The position numbers and the translations under genes are program-made. DNA of 64,000 nucleotides from Candidatus Kuenenia stuttgartensis (GTDB taxonomy: Bacteria; Planctomycetota; Planctomycetia; Gemmatales; Gemmataceae): positions 28,292 to 92,291 of the forward strand of contig CAMCLK010000016.1 of NCBI GenBank assembly GCA_945875585.1, read 5' to 3'. Numbering within the stretch: position 1 is the first letter of the stretch; each line of letters begins with the position of its first letter. The notes under the pieces are model-generated. The model had not been told where the DNA came from. It saw only the letters and a list, made by a program, of their open reading frames with translations, and searched no databases. This document shows positions 8,110 to 16,824 of this stretch, one piece after another.

Positions 8110-9333
8110 TTAATGCTGCGTATCATCATCCGATAATACCGGAGATGCCTTAGCAAAAGGTGCGATCGCTTCCGCGAACTCGCGGACCGACGGAAACCGG
8201 TCCGCGGGATTAGAAGACAAAGCTCGGTGAATTGCGTCGGCTAATGCAACTGGCAGGTCCGGAACAAACAAAGAGATGCGGCGCGGTGCCTCTGTAAGGA
8301 TCCGCCGAAACAGTTCCGATTCGCCGCCCGAAGTGCTGTGGCAATGATGGCCTGTAACAATCGCATAGAACGTGGCTGCTGCCGAATACTGGTCGGCTGG
8401 TTCCTTCACATTCGCCAAGTCAACAACCTGCTCGGGTGGCATATAGGCTGGCGTTCCAGCGCCATTCCCCGTGAGTGTCGAAGCCGACATGTTGGCGCCC
8501 TGCCAAGCCTTGGCCAAACCAAAATCCGCGATGTGCGCGCAATCGCCCTTCGAAGAACTTCCCAACAAGATATTGGCGGGTTTCAGATCCCGGTGAATCA
8601 CTCCCTGATCATGGGCATAAGCAACCCCATCGAGCACCTGAAGCATGATCGACGTGGCACGTGAAAAATGAAGTTTGCCTTTTTGGTGCACGACATGCGC
8701 TAGATCCGGACCGTTGATGTATTCCAAGGCAAGCCATGGTTTGCCCTGATCTTCTCCCATGTCGAGAACTCGGATTATGTGCGGGTGGGTCAGCGATTTC
8801 AGTAAATTCGCCTCCCGCAGAAAACGCAAGGTATCGCGGTCACGCAGCGGCCGATCTGGCAGAAGTATCTTGAGTGCCACAATTTCATGATCCGACGCGC
8901 GTACCGCTTTCCAGACCTGCCCCATACCTCCCCTGCCAATCACCTCAATGAAACGGTACCCAGGCGGAGCTTCCGGAATATGGCATACTTCGCCTTCGGC
9001 GTAGGTACTGGACTCCACCGGAGCAGTTACGATACCTTCAACCTCTACCATAATGGTGGTGTGCCCGGCACGAATCACATCGCCATGATGCAGCTCGGCT
9101 TCGCGCACCTTCTGGCCATTCACAAGGGTTCCATTACGGCTACCCAAATCCACCAGACGGCAGGCAGGTGGATTGGCTTCCACCATGAAGTGCATGCGGC
9201 TGAAATATGGATCATTGTCCGCAAACCGAAGGTGCGCCTGCCTGGAGCGGCCAACAACAAAATTCTCGTGTTTATTGAGCCGAAATACCTCGCCCTGCCG
9301 CGGTCCTGTGATCACCTTGAGAACAACAAACAT
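8110..9333 (-). CDS. FHA domain-Ser/Thr protein kinase
   Basis: 407-residue Hanks-type kinase with an N-terminal forkhead-associated domain. FHA motifs are VVGRS (26-30), SRMH (45-48) and DLGSRNGT (62-69), giving phosphothreonine binding. The kinase has the glycine loop GRGGMG (133-138), Lys155 in VALKIL, catalytic IHRDLKPAN with Asp249, and DFG (270-272); all key residues are intact, so it should be active. There is no transmembrane segment, unlike many PknB-type kinases, so it is soluble. The FHA domain may bind its own or a partner's phosphorylated site. The start at 9333 has a GAGG site six bases upstream and directly precedes the FHA fold. It begins 17 bases after the COG2509 flavoprotein gene, so the two are probably one operon. 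Confidence 0.93.
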   Translation of the reverse strand: MFVVLKVITGPRQGEVFRLNKHENFVVGRSRQAHLRFADNDPYFSRMHFMVEANPPACRLVDLGSRNGTLVNGQKVREAELHHGDVIRAGHTTIMVEVEGIVTAPVESSTYAEGEVCHIPEAPPGYRFIEVIGRGGMGQVWKAVRASDHEIVALKILLPDRPLRDRDTLRFLREANLLKSLTHPHIIRVLDMGEDQGKPWLALEYINGPDLAHVVHQKGKLHFSRATSIMLQVLDGVAYAHDQGVIHRDLKPANILLGSSSKGDCAHIADFGLAKAWQGANMSASTLTGNGAGTPAYMPPEQVVDLANVKEPADQYSAAATFYAIVTGHHCHSTSGGESELFRRILTEAPRRISLFVPDLPVALADAIHRALSSNPADRFPSVREFAEAIAPFAKASPVLSDDDTQH

Positions 9334-9350
9334 AGTGACCTCACCGGGGT

Positions 9351-10961
9351 TCAGGCATCCGGGACGCGGTGTCTCTTGATAACAGAAATGGCCGAGCGGA
9401 GACCGTCGAGCGCCGCGCTGACAATACCGCCGGCATATCCAGCGCCTTCGCCTAGTGGATACAAACCAACAATACCGGGTGACTGCCTCGAATCCGTCTC
9501 TCGAACAATACGGACAGGCGAACTCCCTCGTGTTTCCGGCCCGGCAATATGAGATGATGGTATCAAGCGACCGCGCCATTGCCGGTCCATCAAGGGGAGA
9601 CCGGTCCGGAGCGCCTCGGCAATCTGCGGGGGCAGCACCTCTTCCATACGCGCAGAAACAGCACCCCTAGGGTGGGTGTTTTCCGGGACAGAATCAGACT
9701 TGCGGTCGTTCATGAAATCTGTCGCGCGCTGGAGGGGCGCCTTATAGTCATCGCCACTCAGGGCATATGCCGCCCTTTCGTAACGCTCCTGAAGGTGAAT
9801 CCCAGCCAAGGGGTGAACACCTCCAAATTCAGAGGGCTCGACAGTTACCACAAGGCCACTGTTTGCAAACGGTGAATCGTGGTTGGCCAACGACATGCCA
9901 TTGGTACAATATTCACCCGGCGACGATACGCTGGGCATGATATAACCGCCCGCGCACATACAAAACGTGAACAGATCCCGCGAGCCGCGCACGACCATGC
10001 TGTAGTCGGCGGGCCCAAGGCGGTCTTCCAATGGAGAGGAGCCAAATTTGAATCGGTTGGCTTCTGCCTGCGGCTGCTCAATGCGAACACCCATCTGAAA
10101 TGGCTTTTGTTCTAGCGGCACGCCACGCGCGTGCAGCATGGCAAATGTGTCGCGGGCACTATGGCCTATGGCCAGCATCACCACGTTGGACGCGATGAAA
10201 CCTTGCGTGGTGCTCACGCCCCGGACTTCGCCTCCGGAGAGATCGATATCCGTCACCATCACCCCGTGGCGCACCTCGCCGCCAAATTCCTCAATGCGCC
10301 TGCGAAGCGCCTTAACCACCGCTGGCAGGCGGTTGCTGCCCAGATGAGGACGCTGTTCGTAAAGGATTGAGGGCTTGCCATTGCATCGGGCAAATACCTC
10401 CAGCACGCGCTTCACATCGGGTCCAGAACCACGATATGTAAGCTTGCCATCGCTGAAGGTTCCCGCGCCTCCCTCACCGTAAAGATAGTTGCTTTCGGGC
10501 TGAAACACGCCGCCAGCATCGAAGTCCTTCACATCGCGAATACGATCACGTACAGCGCGGCCCCGCTCCAACAATATGGGGCGATAACCTTGCTCGGCCA
10601 AGATATAACCGGCCAAAAGCCCCCCAGGTCCGGTGCCAACAATGATGGGGCGGTGGGGCAGCGGTTGATTCCCCGAGGGTGGAACAATGAAAGGCGGTTC
10701 CACATACAGATCAACGGGAGTATCGCGCCACGATTGGCGATTGGCTCTTTGGGCAAGAAAAGCCTCAGCATCGGGAAAAGTCACTTCGGCCGCATAAACG
10801 AACTGAAGGGCGCCTTTGTCACGGGCATCAAGGCTTTTGCGCAAGATTCGCCAGGACGACAGGTCCTCGCTTTTGATACCCAAAATACTGGATATGCGGG
10901 CAGGAAGCGTAGCTTCCGGCTCGTCCCAGCGAAGTCGAATGTTGGAAACGCGAAGTGGCAT
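9351..10961 (-). CDS. COG2509-type FAD-dependent dehydrogenase
   Basis: 536-residue flavoprotein of the uncharacterised COG2509 family. An N-terminal domain of about 100 residues, as in other family members, is followed by the FAD-binding loop GTGPGG (109-114) with LLERG at the end of the second strand, then YGEGGAGTFSDGKL, and the closing FAD motif LYPLGEGAGYAGGI near residue 505. No signal or membrane segment. Substrate is unknown for the family. It heads the unit with the FHA kinase 17 bases downstream, so the kinase may act in the same process. Upstream is the Rrf2 terminator at 11001-11036, so its own promoter must lie in the short stretch between 10962 and about 11000. Confidence 0.88.
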   Translation of the reverse strand: MPLRVSNIRLRWDEPEATLPARISSILGIKSEDLSSWRILRKSLDARDKGALQFVYAAEVTFPDAEAFLAQRANRQSWRDTPVDLYVEPPFIVPPSGNQPLPHRPIIVGTGPGGLLAGYILAEQGYRPILLERGRAVRDRIRDVKDFDAGGVFQPESNYLYGEGGAGTFSDGKLTYRGSGPDVKRVLEVFARCNGKPSILYEQRPHLGSNRLPAVVKALRRRIEEFGGEVRHGVMVTDIDLSGGEVRGVSTTQGFIASNVVMLAIGHSARDTFAMLHARGVPLEQKPFQMGVRIEQPQAEANRFKFGSSPLEDRLGPADYSMVVRGSRDLFTFCMCAGGYIMPSVSSPGEYCTNGMSLANHDSPFANSGLVVTVEPSEFGGVHPLAGIHLQERYERAAYALSGDDYKAPLQRATDFMNDRKSDSVPENTHPRGAVSARMEEVLPPQIAEALRTGLPLMDRQWRGRLIPSSHIAGPETRGSSPVRIVRETDSRQSPGIVGLYPLGEGAGYAGGIVSAALDGLRSAISVIKRHRVPDA

Positions 10962-11000
10962 GAATGGATCTTACATCATGCGTGGAGAAATGGTGGAGGG

Positions 11001-11036
11001 GAACGAAAAAAGACTGCGGAGTTACCTCCGCAGTCT
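11001..11036 (-). terminator. Rho-independent terminator of the Rrf2 gene
   Basis: A perfect 11-base stem (arms 11011-11021 and 11026-11036, AGACTGCGGAG with CTCCGCAGTCT, four-base loop) followed on the minus strand by TTTTTCG. It lies 24 bases past the Rrf2 stop and isolates that gene from the flavoprotein-kinase operon. Confidence 0.9.
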
Positions 11037-11059
11037 CTTGTCGATCAACGGTCAATGAA

Positions 11060-11467
11060 TCAACGGCGGGTCAGCTCGGAGATCTTGGCTTTCTTGAGGG
11101 AAGCCTTGGTAACATCGGCTGCTGCATTGCAGATAGCCTGAAGCTTGGTGTCGAGTGGGCTCTTCTTGTTTTCTTCGCTGAGTGGAGCCTGACCACGGAT
11201 TGGTCCGTCGACTGCTTCAACGATGTCGAGAAGATTGACATCTTCTGGCTTCTTGGAAAGACGGTAACCGCCGTTAGGACCCTTCACGGACTTGAGAATG
11301 CCAACAGAAACGAGGGGCTTGAGAACCTTGAGCAGGAAGCGCTCGGGGATTCCTCTTTCCTTGGCAATCGTGTGGGAAGCGATTGGCTTCTCACGGTCTT
11401 TGTCCTTGAGCTGTCCCATGTATACAACAGCGTGAATGGCGTAGCTGGAAGCGCGCGTCAGTTTCAT
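11060..11467 (-). CDS. Rrf2-family transcriptional regulator
   Basis: 135-residue winged-helix repressor-type protein of the Rrf2 family. The opening MKLTRASSYAIHAVVYM, the helix-turn-helix with IPERFLLKVLKPL (about 40-52) and the wing GPNGGYRL are diagnostic. The region that holds three cysteines in IscR and NsrR has only one cysteine here (ICNAA), so an iron-sulfur cluster is unlikely; it may respond to another signal or act as a plain repressor. AGGAG lies eight bases before the ATG. It is monocistronic: its own promoter lies at 11510-11538 and its terminator at 11001-11036. An inverted repeat over the -10 box suggests autoregulation. Confidence 0.93.
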   Translation of the reverse strand: MKLTRASSYAIHAVVYMGQLKDKDREKPIASHTIAKERGIPERFLLKVLKPLVSVGILKSVKGPNGGYRLSKKPEDVNLLDIVEAVDGPIRGQAPLSEENKKSPLDTKLQAICNAAADVTKASLKKAKISELTRR

Positions 11468-11497
11468 CTCGAAAGCTCCTAAATTTATTAAAAACAG

Positions 11498-11538
11498 ATA
11501 TGGCTGTCCACAATACCATATTTCTCAAAAACTGCCAA
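11498..11538 (-). promoter_or_regulatory. Promoter of the Rrf2 gene with overlapping inverted repeat
   Basis: On the minus strand TTGGCA (11533-11538), a 17-base spacer and TATTGT (11510-11515) match a sigma-70-type promoter at 5/6 and 4/6. ATATGG/CCATAT arms (11498-11503 and 11516-11521) flank the -10 box with a 12-base spacer, where a dimeric repressor would block initiation. The leader would be about 36 bases. Confidence 0.5.
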
Positions 11539-11818
11539 AACACAGGCAATTCAAACCAGTTCCAATCCTAGGAACAGTGGTGGAGGACCCTGTGATAAGG
11601 CAAAAGAACCACCTACACGGGCACGGTGTGCGGGCGGGAACGAAACAAGCCTAAGACAACCATCCTTGGCCTGCCACCTCCAGAATGAACAAACCGGTCA
11701 ACCGATTATTCATTCTCCTTCAGAGATTTATACTAAAGATCAATTGGGGGCTTGACAAGACAAATTAAGAGGAAAAAAGAAAATCCCTACTATAACCATA
11801 TTCAAGATAAAGTAGATT
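11539..11818. other. AT-rich gap without a gene
   Basis: Together with the promoter region this gap spans 351 bases between the zinc-ribbon gene stop and the Rrf2 start. It is visibly richer in A and T than its surroundings. A TTGACA at 11752 on the plus strand has no -10 box at a usable distance. No open frame with a ribosome site or RNA gene was recognised. Confidence 0.5.
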
Positions 11819-12178
11819 TTACTTATTCATTTGTCGCGCAGCGACTGCACGCAATTGCATCGCCAGATAAACATTTACCGCCATAGAAGAAACCAAAGCA
11901 GGCGCCAAGCACAAAAGCATCAAAAACGCCATCTGCGAATTCGCCTTCCGCGGACGTGATTTACCGCTGGAAATATAGCCTTCTTCGCCAATATTATTCG
12001 TACCCGTTTCCGCCAAGGATTGGTCCTGGCCAACCTCAGGACCCTCAAATTCAAGCGCTAACTCTGGCACACGAACTGTTGCACCGCATCCGCCACAGCA
12101 TCCCGCGCGGCCGCGACTGTTTGAAGGAGCTGACTGAACGGTTCGGCATTTTCCGCATATGAACGCCAGTGCTGTCAT
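11819..12178 (-). CDS. Small zinc-ribbon membrane protein coupled to bioD
   Basis: 119-residue protein, not recognised as a named family. It has an N-terminal zinc-ribbon-like set of cysteines (ICGKC at 7-11 and CCGGCG around 27-32, the typical CxxC pairs), a variable acidic linker, and one C-terminal membrane helix (about 82-107, SQMAFLMLLCLAPALVSSMA) with a basic tail. This would place the ribbon in the cytoplasm or periplasm next to the membrane. The ATG overlaps the bioD stop as ATGA, which implies translational coupling, yet no role in biotin synthesis is known for such a protein. The open frame extends to a TTG at 12214, but the ribbon begins right after the ATG. Confidence 0.75.
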   Translation of the reverse strand: MTALAFICGKCRTVQSAPSNSRGRAGCCGGCGATVRVPELALEFEGPEVGQDQSLAETGTNNIGEEGYISSGKSRPRKANSQMAFLMLLCLAPALVSSMAVNVYLAMQLRAVAARQMNK

Positions 12179-12849
12179 TTTTTGACCCCAGAAAGGTTTC
12201 CAATGGCTGCCCAATCGACCGTTGACATTGCCATCTCAGGGTTAACTTGAAAACCGATTTGGGCGAGAATAGGCACTTCGGTCAATCGGGCAAGCTCGGA
12301 GCCTGCTTCTAACGACGCAATGTCATGTGGCGGAGTTATCGCATTCAAAACAACCCCGGCAACATGCAGGCCGCGGGAAGCGCACGCTTCAAGACTTAGC
12401 AAAATATGGTTGAGGGTTCCCAAACAGCGGCGCGCCACAAGTACACATGGAAGCGCAAGCTCCACTGCTAATTCAGCAACGGTAACGCGCGGCCCAAGAG
12501 GGCAAAGAACGCCACCAGCGCCTTCCACAACATTGAACTTAGATAGCGGCAACCGGCAAACTACCGATGCGGCTATAGAATTCACGTCCAGTTTCTTTCC
12601 CTCAAGGCGTGCTACCAAGCTTGGGGACGCCGGAACACACCCTTCCCAACATGCAATGTCTTCATAGCTTTTGCCGCTTGCATTGGCAAGATCGAGAATA
12701 TCTGGATGTTGGCCGGGAGGATACCCAGTTGCCACGGGTTTAAAGGCACCCACTTCTATTCCCTGATCACGCAACAACCGAATAATGCCGCATGACACCA
12801 CTGTCTTGCCAACTCCTGTGTCGGTCCCAAGTATCAATATCCCGGCCAT
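12175..12849 (-). CDS. bioD: ATP-dependent dethiobiotin synthetase
   Basis: 224-residue enzyme that closes the ureido ring of 7,8-diaminopelargonic acid with CO2 and ATP to give dethiobiotin, the penultimate step of biotin synthesis. The P-loop GTDTGVGKT lies at residues 8-16, with FKPVATG following and the conserved VEGAGG near residue 105. Length is normal. I chose the ATG at 12849 because the fold begins there and it starts one base after the bioA stop; an upstream ATG at 12888 would lie within bioA. Order bioA-bioD with minimal spacing indicates one operon, with the zinc-ribbon gene as third member. bioB and bioF are not in the window. Confidence 0.95.
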   Translation of the reverse strand: MAGILILGTDTGVGKTVVSCGIIRLLRDQGIEVGAFKPVATGYPPGQHPDILDLANASGKSYEDIACWEGCVPASPSLVARLEGKKLDVNSIAASVVCRLPLSKFNVVEGAGGVLCPLGPRVTVAELAVELALPCVLVARRCLGTLNHILLSLEACASRGLHVAGVVLNAITPPHDIASLEAGSELARLTEVPILAQIGFQVNPEMAMSTVDWAAIGNLSGVKK

Positions 12850-12850
12850 T

Positions 12851-14248
12851 TCAAACCTTTCCCAATTGTCCGCCATCTTCAAATGCAAGAATTGCCTGCA
12901 TCAGGGTCTGGCATATGTGGCGAATATCATCGGAACTCGAAGCCAGTGGCGGCATGATCACGATGGTATCTCCCAGCGGGCGCAGCAATACGCCCTTTTG
13001 CCGCATCCAACCACAAATGATCTTGCCAACACACGCTGAAGACGGGAAAGATTCGCCACTGCCCCGATCTTTCATGATTTCAACACCCGCCATAAGACCC
13101 CGTTGACGAATATCTCCAACCGTTGAAAACCGCTGAAATCCACAAAGTTCCTGCTCCAGTGTGCTAATCAATTCTGCTACATGTGCGGCAAAACCTGGCC
13201 TTGCCATCAATTCGAGATTTGCAAGAGCCACGGCGGCACCCAGCGGATTCCCCGTGTAGGTATGCCCGTGGTAAAAACCTCTTCCTGCTTCCGGCCTTCC
13301 TGCAAAAACACTGTGTATCTCGCTGTTTGTCAGAGTAGCTGCCAACGGTAAATAGCCTCCCGTCAATCCTTTCGCCAAACACAGAAAATCGGGGATCACC
13401 TTTTCACCTTCGCAGGCAAACATGGTCCCCGTTCGGTAGAAGCCCGTCGCCACTTCATCGGCAATCAGGTGCACATCACACTGACGAGTCACTTCACGGA
13501 TCTGCGTCAGGTAACCATCGGGAAGAGGAATCATCCCGGCGGCACCCTGAATTCCCGGTTCAATAATGACTGCTGAAAGTTGATCCGCATGTTTCCGTAT
13601 AAGTTGCGCTGCTTCGGCAGCACAGGCTATGCCGCAGGTGGGTCGTTTCAGATTCAGAGGGCAGCGGTAACACGCGGGCTGGCATGCATGCAACGCCGCC
13701 ACTCTCAAGGGACCGAAGCGATCGTGAAACAAACCCAGGTCGCCAACTCCCACTGCGCCAAGCGTGTCACCGTGGTAGGCCCCCCTCAGCGAGAGAAATA
13801 GCGACTTCCCCGGCTTGGGATCATCCCGTTGAAGCTGATATTGAAACGACATTTTCAGAGCCGCTTCGACCGCCGTGGCACCATCATCTGAAAAAAAGAC
13901 ACGGCTCAAACCGGCTGGAGCTAATTCTGCCAGACGCCTAGCCAAAACAATCGCTGGGGCATGGCTTGCCCCTAGAAGTGTGCTGTGTGCAACCCGGCCA
14001 AGCTGATTACGGATCGCCAAATCTAACTCTGGAACTCGGTGTCCATGGATATTGCACCAAAGAGACGATGTACCATCGAGGTATCGATTACCGTCGAGGT
14101 CGATCAACCAACATCCTTCCGCACGGTCGATAATGAGCGGCGGATCGGTGGGATGAAGCGTGGGAGAACTGAATGGATGCCACAGGTGATCGGCATCCCA
14201 ACGTTCAAGGGTGGCACGGTCTGGTTGATCAGGGTTATTTGATGACAT
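12851..14248 (-). CDS. bioA: Adenosylmethionine-8-amino-7-oxononanoate aminotransferase
   Basis: 465-residue PLP enzyme that transfers the amino group of S-adenosylmethionine to 8-amino-7-oxononanoate, making the BioD substrate. The lysine that binds PLP lies in LCLAKGLTGGYLPLA, preceded by the cofactor-contacting LIADEVATGF. The substrate-side WHPF motif (residues 24-27) that marks BioA rather than other class III aminotransferases is present. Start set at the ATG at 14248; a TTG 21 bases upstream is also open, and the ribosome site is weak in both cases. It is divergent from metF across about 126 bases that must hold both promoters, and both enzymes touch one-carbon or SAM metabolism. Confidence 0.95.
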   Translation of the reverse strand: MSSNNPDQPDRATLERWDADHLWHPFSSPTLHPTDPPLIIDRAEGCWLIDLDGNRYLDGTSSLWCNIHGHRVPELDLAIRNQLGRVAHSTLLGASHAPAIVLARRLAELAPAGLSRVFFSDDGATAVEAALKMSFQYQLQRDDPKPGKSLFLSLRGAYHGDTLGAVGVGDLGLFHDRFGPLRVAALHACQPACYRCPLNLKRPTCGIACAAEAAQLIRKHADQLSAVIIEPGIQGAAGMIPLPDGYLTQIREVTRQCDVHLIADEVATGFYRTGTMFACEGEKVIPDFLCLAKGLTGGYLPLAATLTNSEIHSVFAGRPEAGRGFYHGHTYTGNPLGAAVALANLELMARPGFAAHVAELISTLEQELCGFQRFSTVGDIRQRGLMAGVEIMKDRGSGESFPSSACVGKIICGWMRQKGVLLRPLGDTIVIMPPLASSSDDIRHICQTLMQAILAFEDGGQLGKV

Positions 14249-14374
14249 GTTGATTCCGGGCAAAGACAATTACGCAACATTAGCAGATTAGCCATTGCCC
14301 GGCCTTCTATCATCAAGACGTCTAGCCCTTTGCCTGCTATCCTGCCTTTGAACAGACTCATGGGAATGGTAATT

Positions 14375-15253
14375 ATGCGACTTTCGTCAATCTTCAACAC
14401 TGCCGGGCCAGTACTTTCGTTCGAGGTTTATCCCCCACGAACAGAGGCGGGCTACCAGTCCATGTATGCCTCGGTAGATCGGCTAATGGCCTTTCGGCCC
14501 GGGTTCTTTTCGTGCACCTATGGAGCAGGTGGCAGCACACAGGGGCCAACTCTCGACATCTGCACCGAAATTATGCGGCGGCATCAGGTGCCGGTCATGG
14601 CACACCTCACGTGCGTGGGTTCCACCGTTGCCGAACTTGAGGCATGGCTGGATCAGGCACGTTCGCGCGGCGTTCCGAATATCATGGCTCTGCGCGGCGA
14701 CCCACCTCAGGGGCAGGAACAGTTTTCCAAAGTTGAAGGTGGATTGGGTTACGCCAACGAACTGGTGGAACTCATAAGGTCGCGATATTCAAATTTTGGC
14801 ATAGGAGTAGGCGGGTATCCTGAAGTTCATCAAGAAGCACCATCGCCGGAAGCTGACCTAGCCAACCTGAAACGCAAGGTCGATGCAGGTGCCGATGCCA
14901 TTGTCACGCAGCTGTTTTATGAAAACGGAGATTTCTTCCGGTTCCGAGATCAATGCCATCGGGCAGGCATTAACGTTCCGATTGTTCCCGGTCTTTTGCC
15001 TATCGTTAATTTCCCGCAGGTTCGGCGAATCACTTCGCTTTGCAAGGCGCGCATTCCAGCGGAATTGCACGCGCAGCTTGAAGCGAGCAAAGAAAACCCT
15101 GAAGCGGCCGCAACCATCGGCGTGGAACATGCGGCCCGTCAGGTAGAAGGATTACTGGCCGCGGGGGTACCGGGCATCCACTTTTATGTGCTCAACCAGT
15201 CTGAGGCGACCCGTCAGGTGTTGTCGTCATTGGGCATGGACAAAACCGCGTAG
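14375..15253 (+). CDS. metF: 5,10-methylenetetrahydrofolate reductase
   Basis: 292-residue flavoenzyme that reduces methylene-THF to 5-methyl-THF for methionine synthesis. The conserved glutamate lies in SFEVYPPR, followed by SCTYGAGGS and MALRGDPP, and the FAD/folate region KRKVDAGADAIVTQLFY; all are typical. No C-terminal regulatory domain, so it is the bacterial short form. The start at 14375 gives the standard N-terminus; an ATG at 14360 is possible. The gene stands alone, divergent from bioA. It is followed after 8 bases by the convergent ruvX, so no space remains for a dedicated terminator. Confidence 0.95.
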   Translation: MRLSSIFNTAGPVLSFEVYPPRTEAGYQSMYASVDRLMAFRPGFFSCTYGAGGSTQGPTLDICTEIMRRHQVPVMAHLTCVGSTVAELEAWLDQARSRGVPNIMALRGDPPQGQEQFSKVEGGLGYANELVELIRSRYSNFGIGVGGYPEVHQEAPSPEADLANLKRKVDAGADAIVTQLFYENGDFFRFRDQCHRAGINVPIVPGLLPIVNFPQVRRITSLCKARIPAELHAQLEASKENPEAAATIGVEHAARQVEGLLAAGVPGIHFYVLNQSEATRQVLSSLGMDKTA

Positions 15254-15261
15254 ACCCAACG

Positions 15262-15702
15262 TTATGATTCCTGAACCTCTGGGCATCCTGCCTCAATCCA
15301 CGTTGTGAGCAGGACCTGCGCCGCCAAGGCATCGCGGCGCGATTTTCGTTCGGCATGGCTTAAACCTGCGGACCACAAAAGTCCTTCAGCGATTTTTGTT
15401 GTGTAACTTTCGTTGAAGTACACCATTGGTAGGCCTGTGACATCGGCCACCCAATCGCCAAACGCCCTTGCGCGTCTGGCCGACTCGCCTTCCTCGCCCA
15501 AACCGCGCAGGGGTAGTCCCATCACCAGCAAAACAGGCTCTTCCTCGCGCACCAGAGCCAAAATAAATGCCTCGTCGCGGACCTGGGTAGACCGCTCGAG
15601 CTTTTTCAATGGAAACGCGAATTTCCGGTCCGGATCACTGATAGCGAAACCAACCCGGCGTTCGCCAGGGTCTACCGCCATCACTTTTCCCGGTGGTTTC
15701 AC
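15262..15702 (-). CDS. ruvX: YqgF/RuvX-type putative pre-16S rRNA nuclease
   Basis: 146-residue RNase H-fold protein of the YqgF family, which matures the 5' end of 16S rRNA in Escherichia coli and was first proposed as a Holliday junction resolvase. Catalytic acidic residues are visible in MAVDPGERRVG, in YFNESYTT, and in SRRDALAA near the C-terminus. Length matches the family. Its ATG overlaps the stop of the guanylyltransferase gene by four bases, so it is translated from the same transcript. It is the last gene of a leftward group of four and ends nearly against the convergent metF. Confidence 0.93.
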   Translation of the reverse strand: MKPPGKVMAVDPGERRVGFAISDPDRKFAFPLKKLERSTQVRDEAFILALVREEEPVLLVMGLPLRGLGEEGESARRARAFGDWVADVTGLPMVYFNESYTTKIAEGLLWSAGLSHAERKSRRDALAAQVLLTTWIEAGCPEVQES

Positions 15703-16796
15703 AGACGGTCCTTCCTTCCGGTTCGGCGAAGTTCTTCAACAATCTCCTTGACCGCGCTCTCATCTTCCTTGCGGGCAATCAGCAGGCAGTCGCCATCTTC
15801 AATGATTAACAAATTCTCTACGCCCAGTGTAGCAATGGTACGCCCCTTGGGAGCCACAACCACACAACCGCGTGTTCGAATTCCCACATGGTCTGCCTGA
15901 ATGGTATTCCCGTGTGTATCTTGCGGATTGAGGCGTTCGAGGGCCAACCAGCTACCGACATCGTCCCACTGGAAGGGCGCGCCCAGCACCACGACTTCGT
16001 CATGTTTCTCAAGCAGTGCGTAGTCAATGCTCACTTTTTCAAGCGTTGGGAAAATGTTGGCCATAACTGAATCGCGCTGAGGGGTGTCCCAAGCCTCGGC
16101 AATACGCATTACGCCGTCCCGCAAGGCTGGTTTATGAGCTGCCAAGGCATCGAGAACCGCACGCGGTTTCCAGGCAAAAATACCGGCATTCCAAAGGTAT
16201 TCACCATTCGCCACGTAGTCGCGTGCCACCTCCAAAGGCGGTTTCTCGCGGAAGGAACGCACGCGGAATGCCTCCACTCCCAACCTGCCAGATAACGGCT
16301 GCCCGCGTTGTATGTAACCGTAACCGGTGGATGGGAAAGTAGGAGGCACCCCAATCGTAACAAATGCCCGTGGATGCTCTTCCACCACTTGGGCCGCCGC
16401 CTGAAGAGCTCGGCGAAACAAGCCGGCAGGTTCAATAACATGATCGGCAGGGCAGGTGAAAAACACGCCATCTGGATCTGTTCGCGCCAACAACGCCGCG
16501 GCCAAGGCAACACATGGCGCCGTGTCGCGACCGGTTGGTTCGCCAATCACCATGTCGGATGGGATTTCCGGTAATTGCTCGCGGGTTCGGGCCACATGTG
16601 CCTGTCCCGTTACAACCATCAGGTCACGTGGGGCCACCAACCCTTCGAGCCGGTCGGCAGTTTCCTGAAGCAGCGAGCGATCTCCGCGCATGGCGAGGAA
16701 TTGTTTGGGCATATCTTGTCTGCTGCGTGGCCAGAATCGGGTGCCCCCGCCACCAGCCATAATCAGGGCTCTTAAGGACTTTATAGGTGTTGTCAT
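15699..16796 (-). CDS. manC: Mannose-1-phosphate guanylyltransferase
   Basis: 365-residue nucleotidyltransferase making GDP-mannose from mannose-1-phosphate and GTP, for envelope and exopolysaccharide sugars. The pyrophosphorylase signature GGGGTRFWPRSRQDMPKQF (14-33) is intact, with the metal-binding CPADH and the sugar-binding region WNAGIFAWKP and FQWDDVGSW. It is the short form, without the C-terminal isomerase domain of bifunctional ManC. The gene lies 28 bases after the UDP-HexNAc pyrophosphorylase gene and overlaps ruvX by four bases, so two activated-sugar enzymes are made from one message. Confidence 0.93.
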   Translation of the reverse strand: MTTPIKSLRALIMAGGGGTRFWPRSRQDMPKQFLAMRGDRSLLQETADRLEGLVAPRDLMVVTGQAHVARTREQLPEIPSDMVIGEPTGRDTAPCVALAAALLARTDPDGVFFTCPADHVIEPAGLFRRALQAAAQVVEEHPRAFVTIGVPPTFPSTGYGYIQRGQPLSGRLGVEAFRVRSFREKPPLEVARDYVANGEYLWNAGIFAWKPRAVLDALAAHKPALRDGVMRIAEAWDTPQRDSVMANIFPTLEKVSIDYALLEKHDEVVVLGAPFQWDDVGSWLALERLNPQDTHGNTIQADHVGIRTRGCVVVAPKGRTIATLGVENLLIIEDGDCLLIARKEDESAVKEIVEELRRTGRKDRL

Positions 16797-16824
16797 GGCA
16801 AATCCTTGTACTAACCAAAAAGAA

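Noticed and set aside
11752..11796. TTGACA and TATAAC on the plus strand as a promoter for an RNA gene
   Set aside because: The boxes are 33 bases apart and no gene or structured RNA follows.
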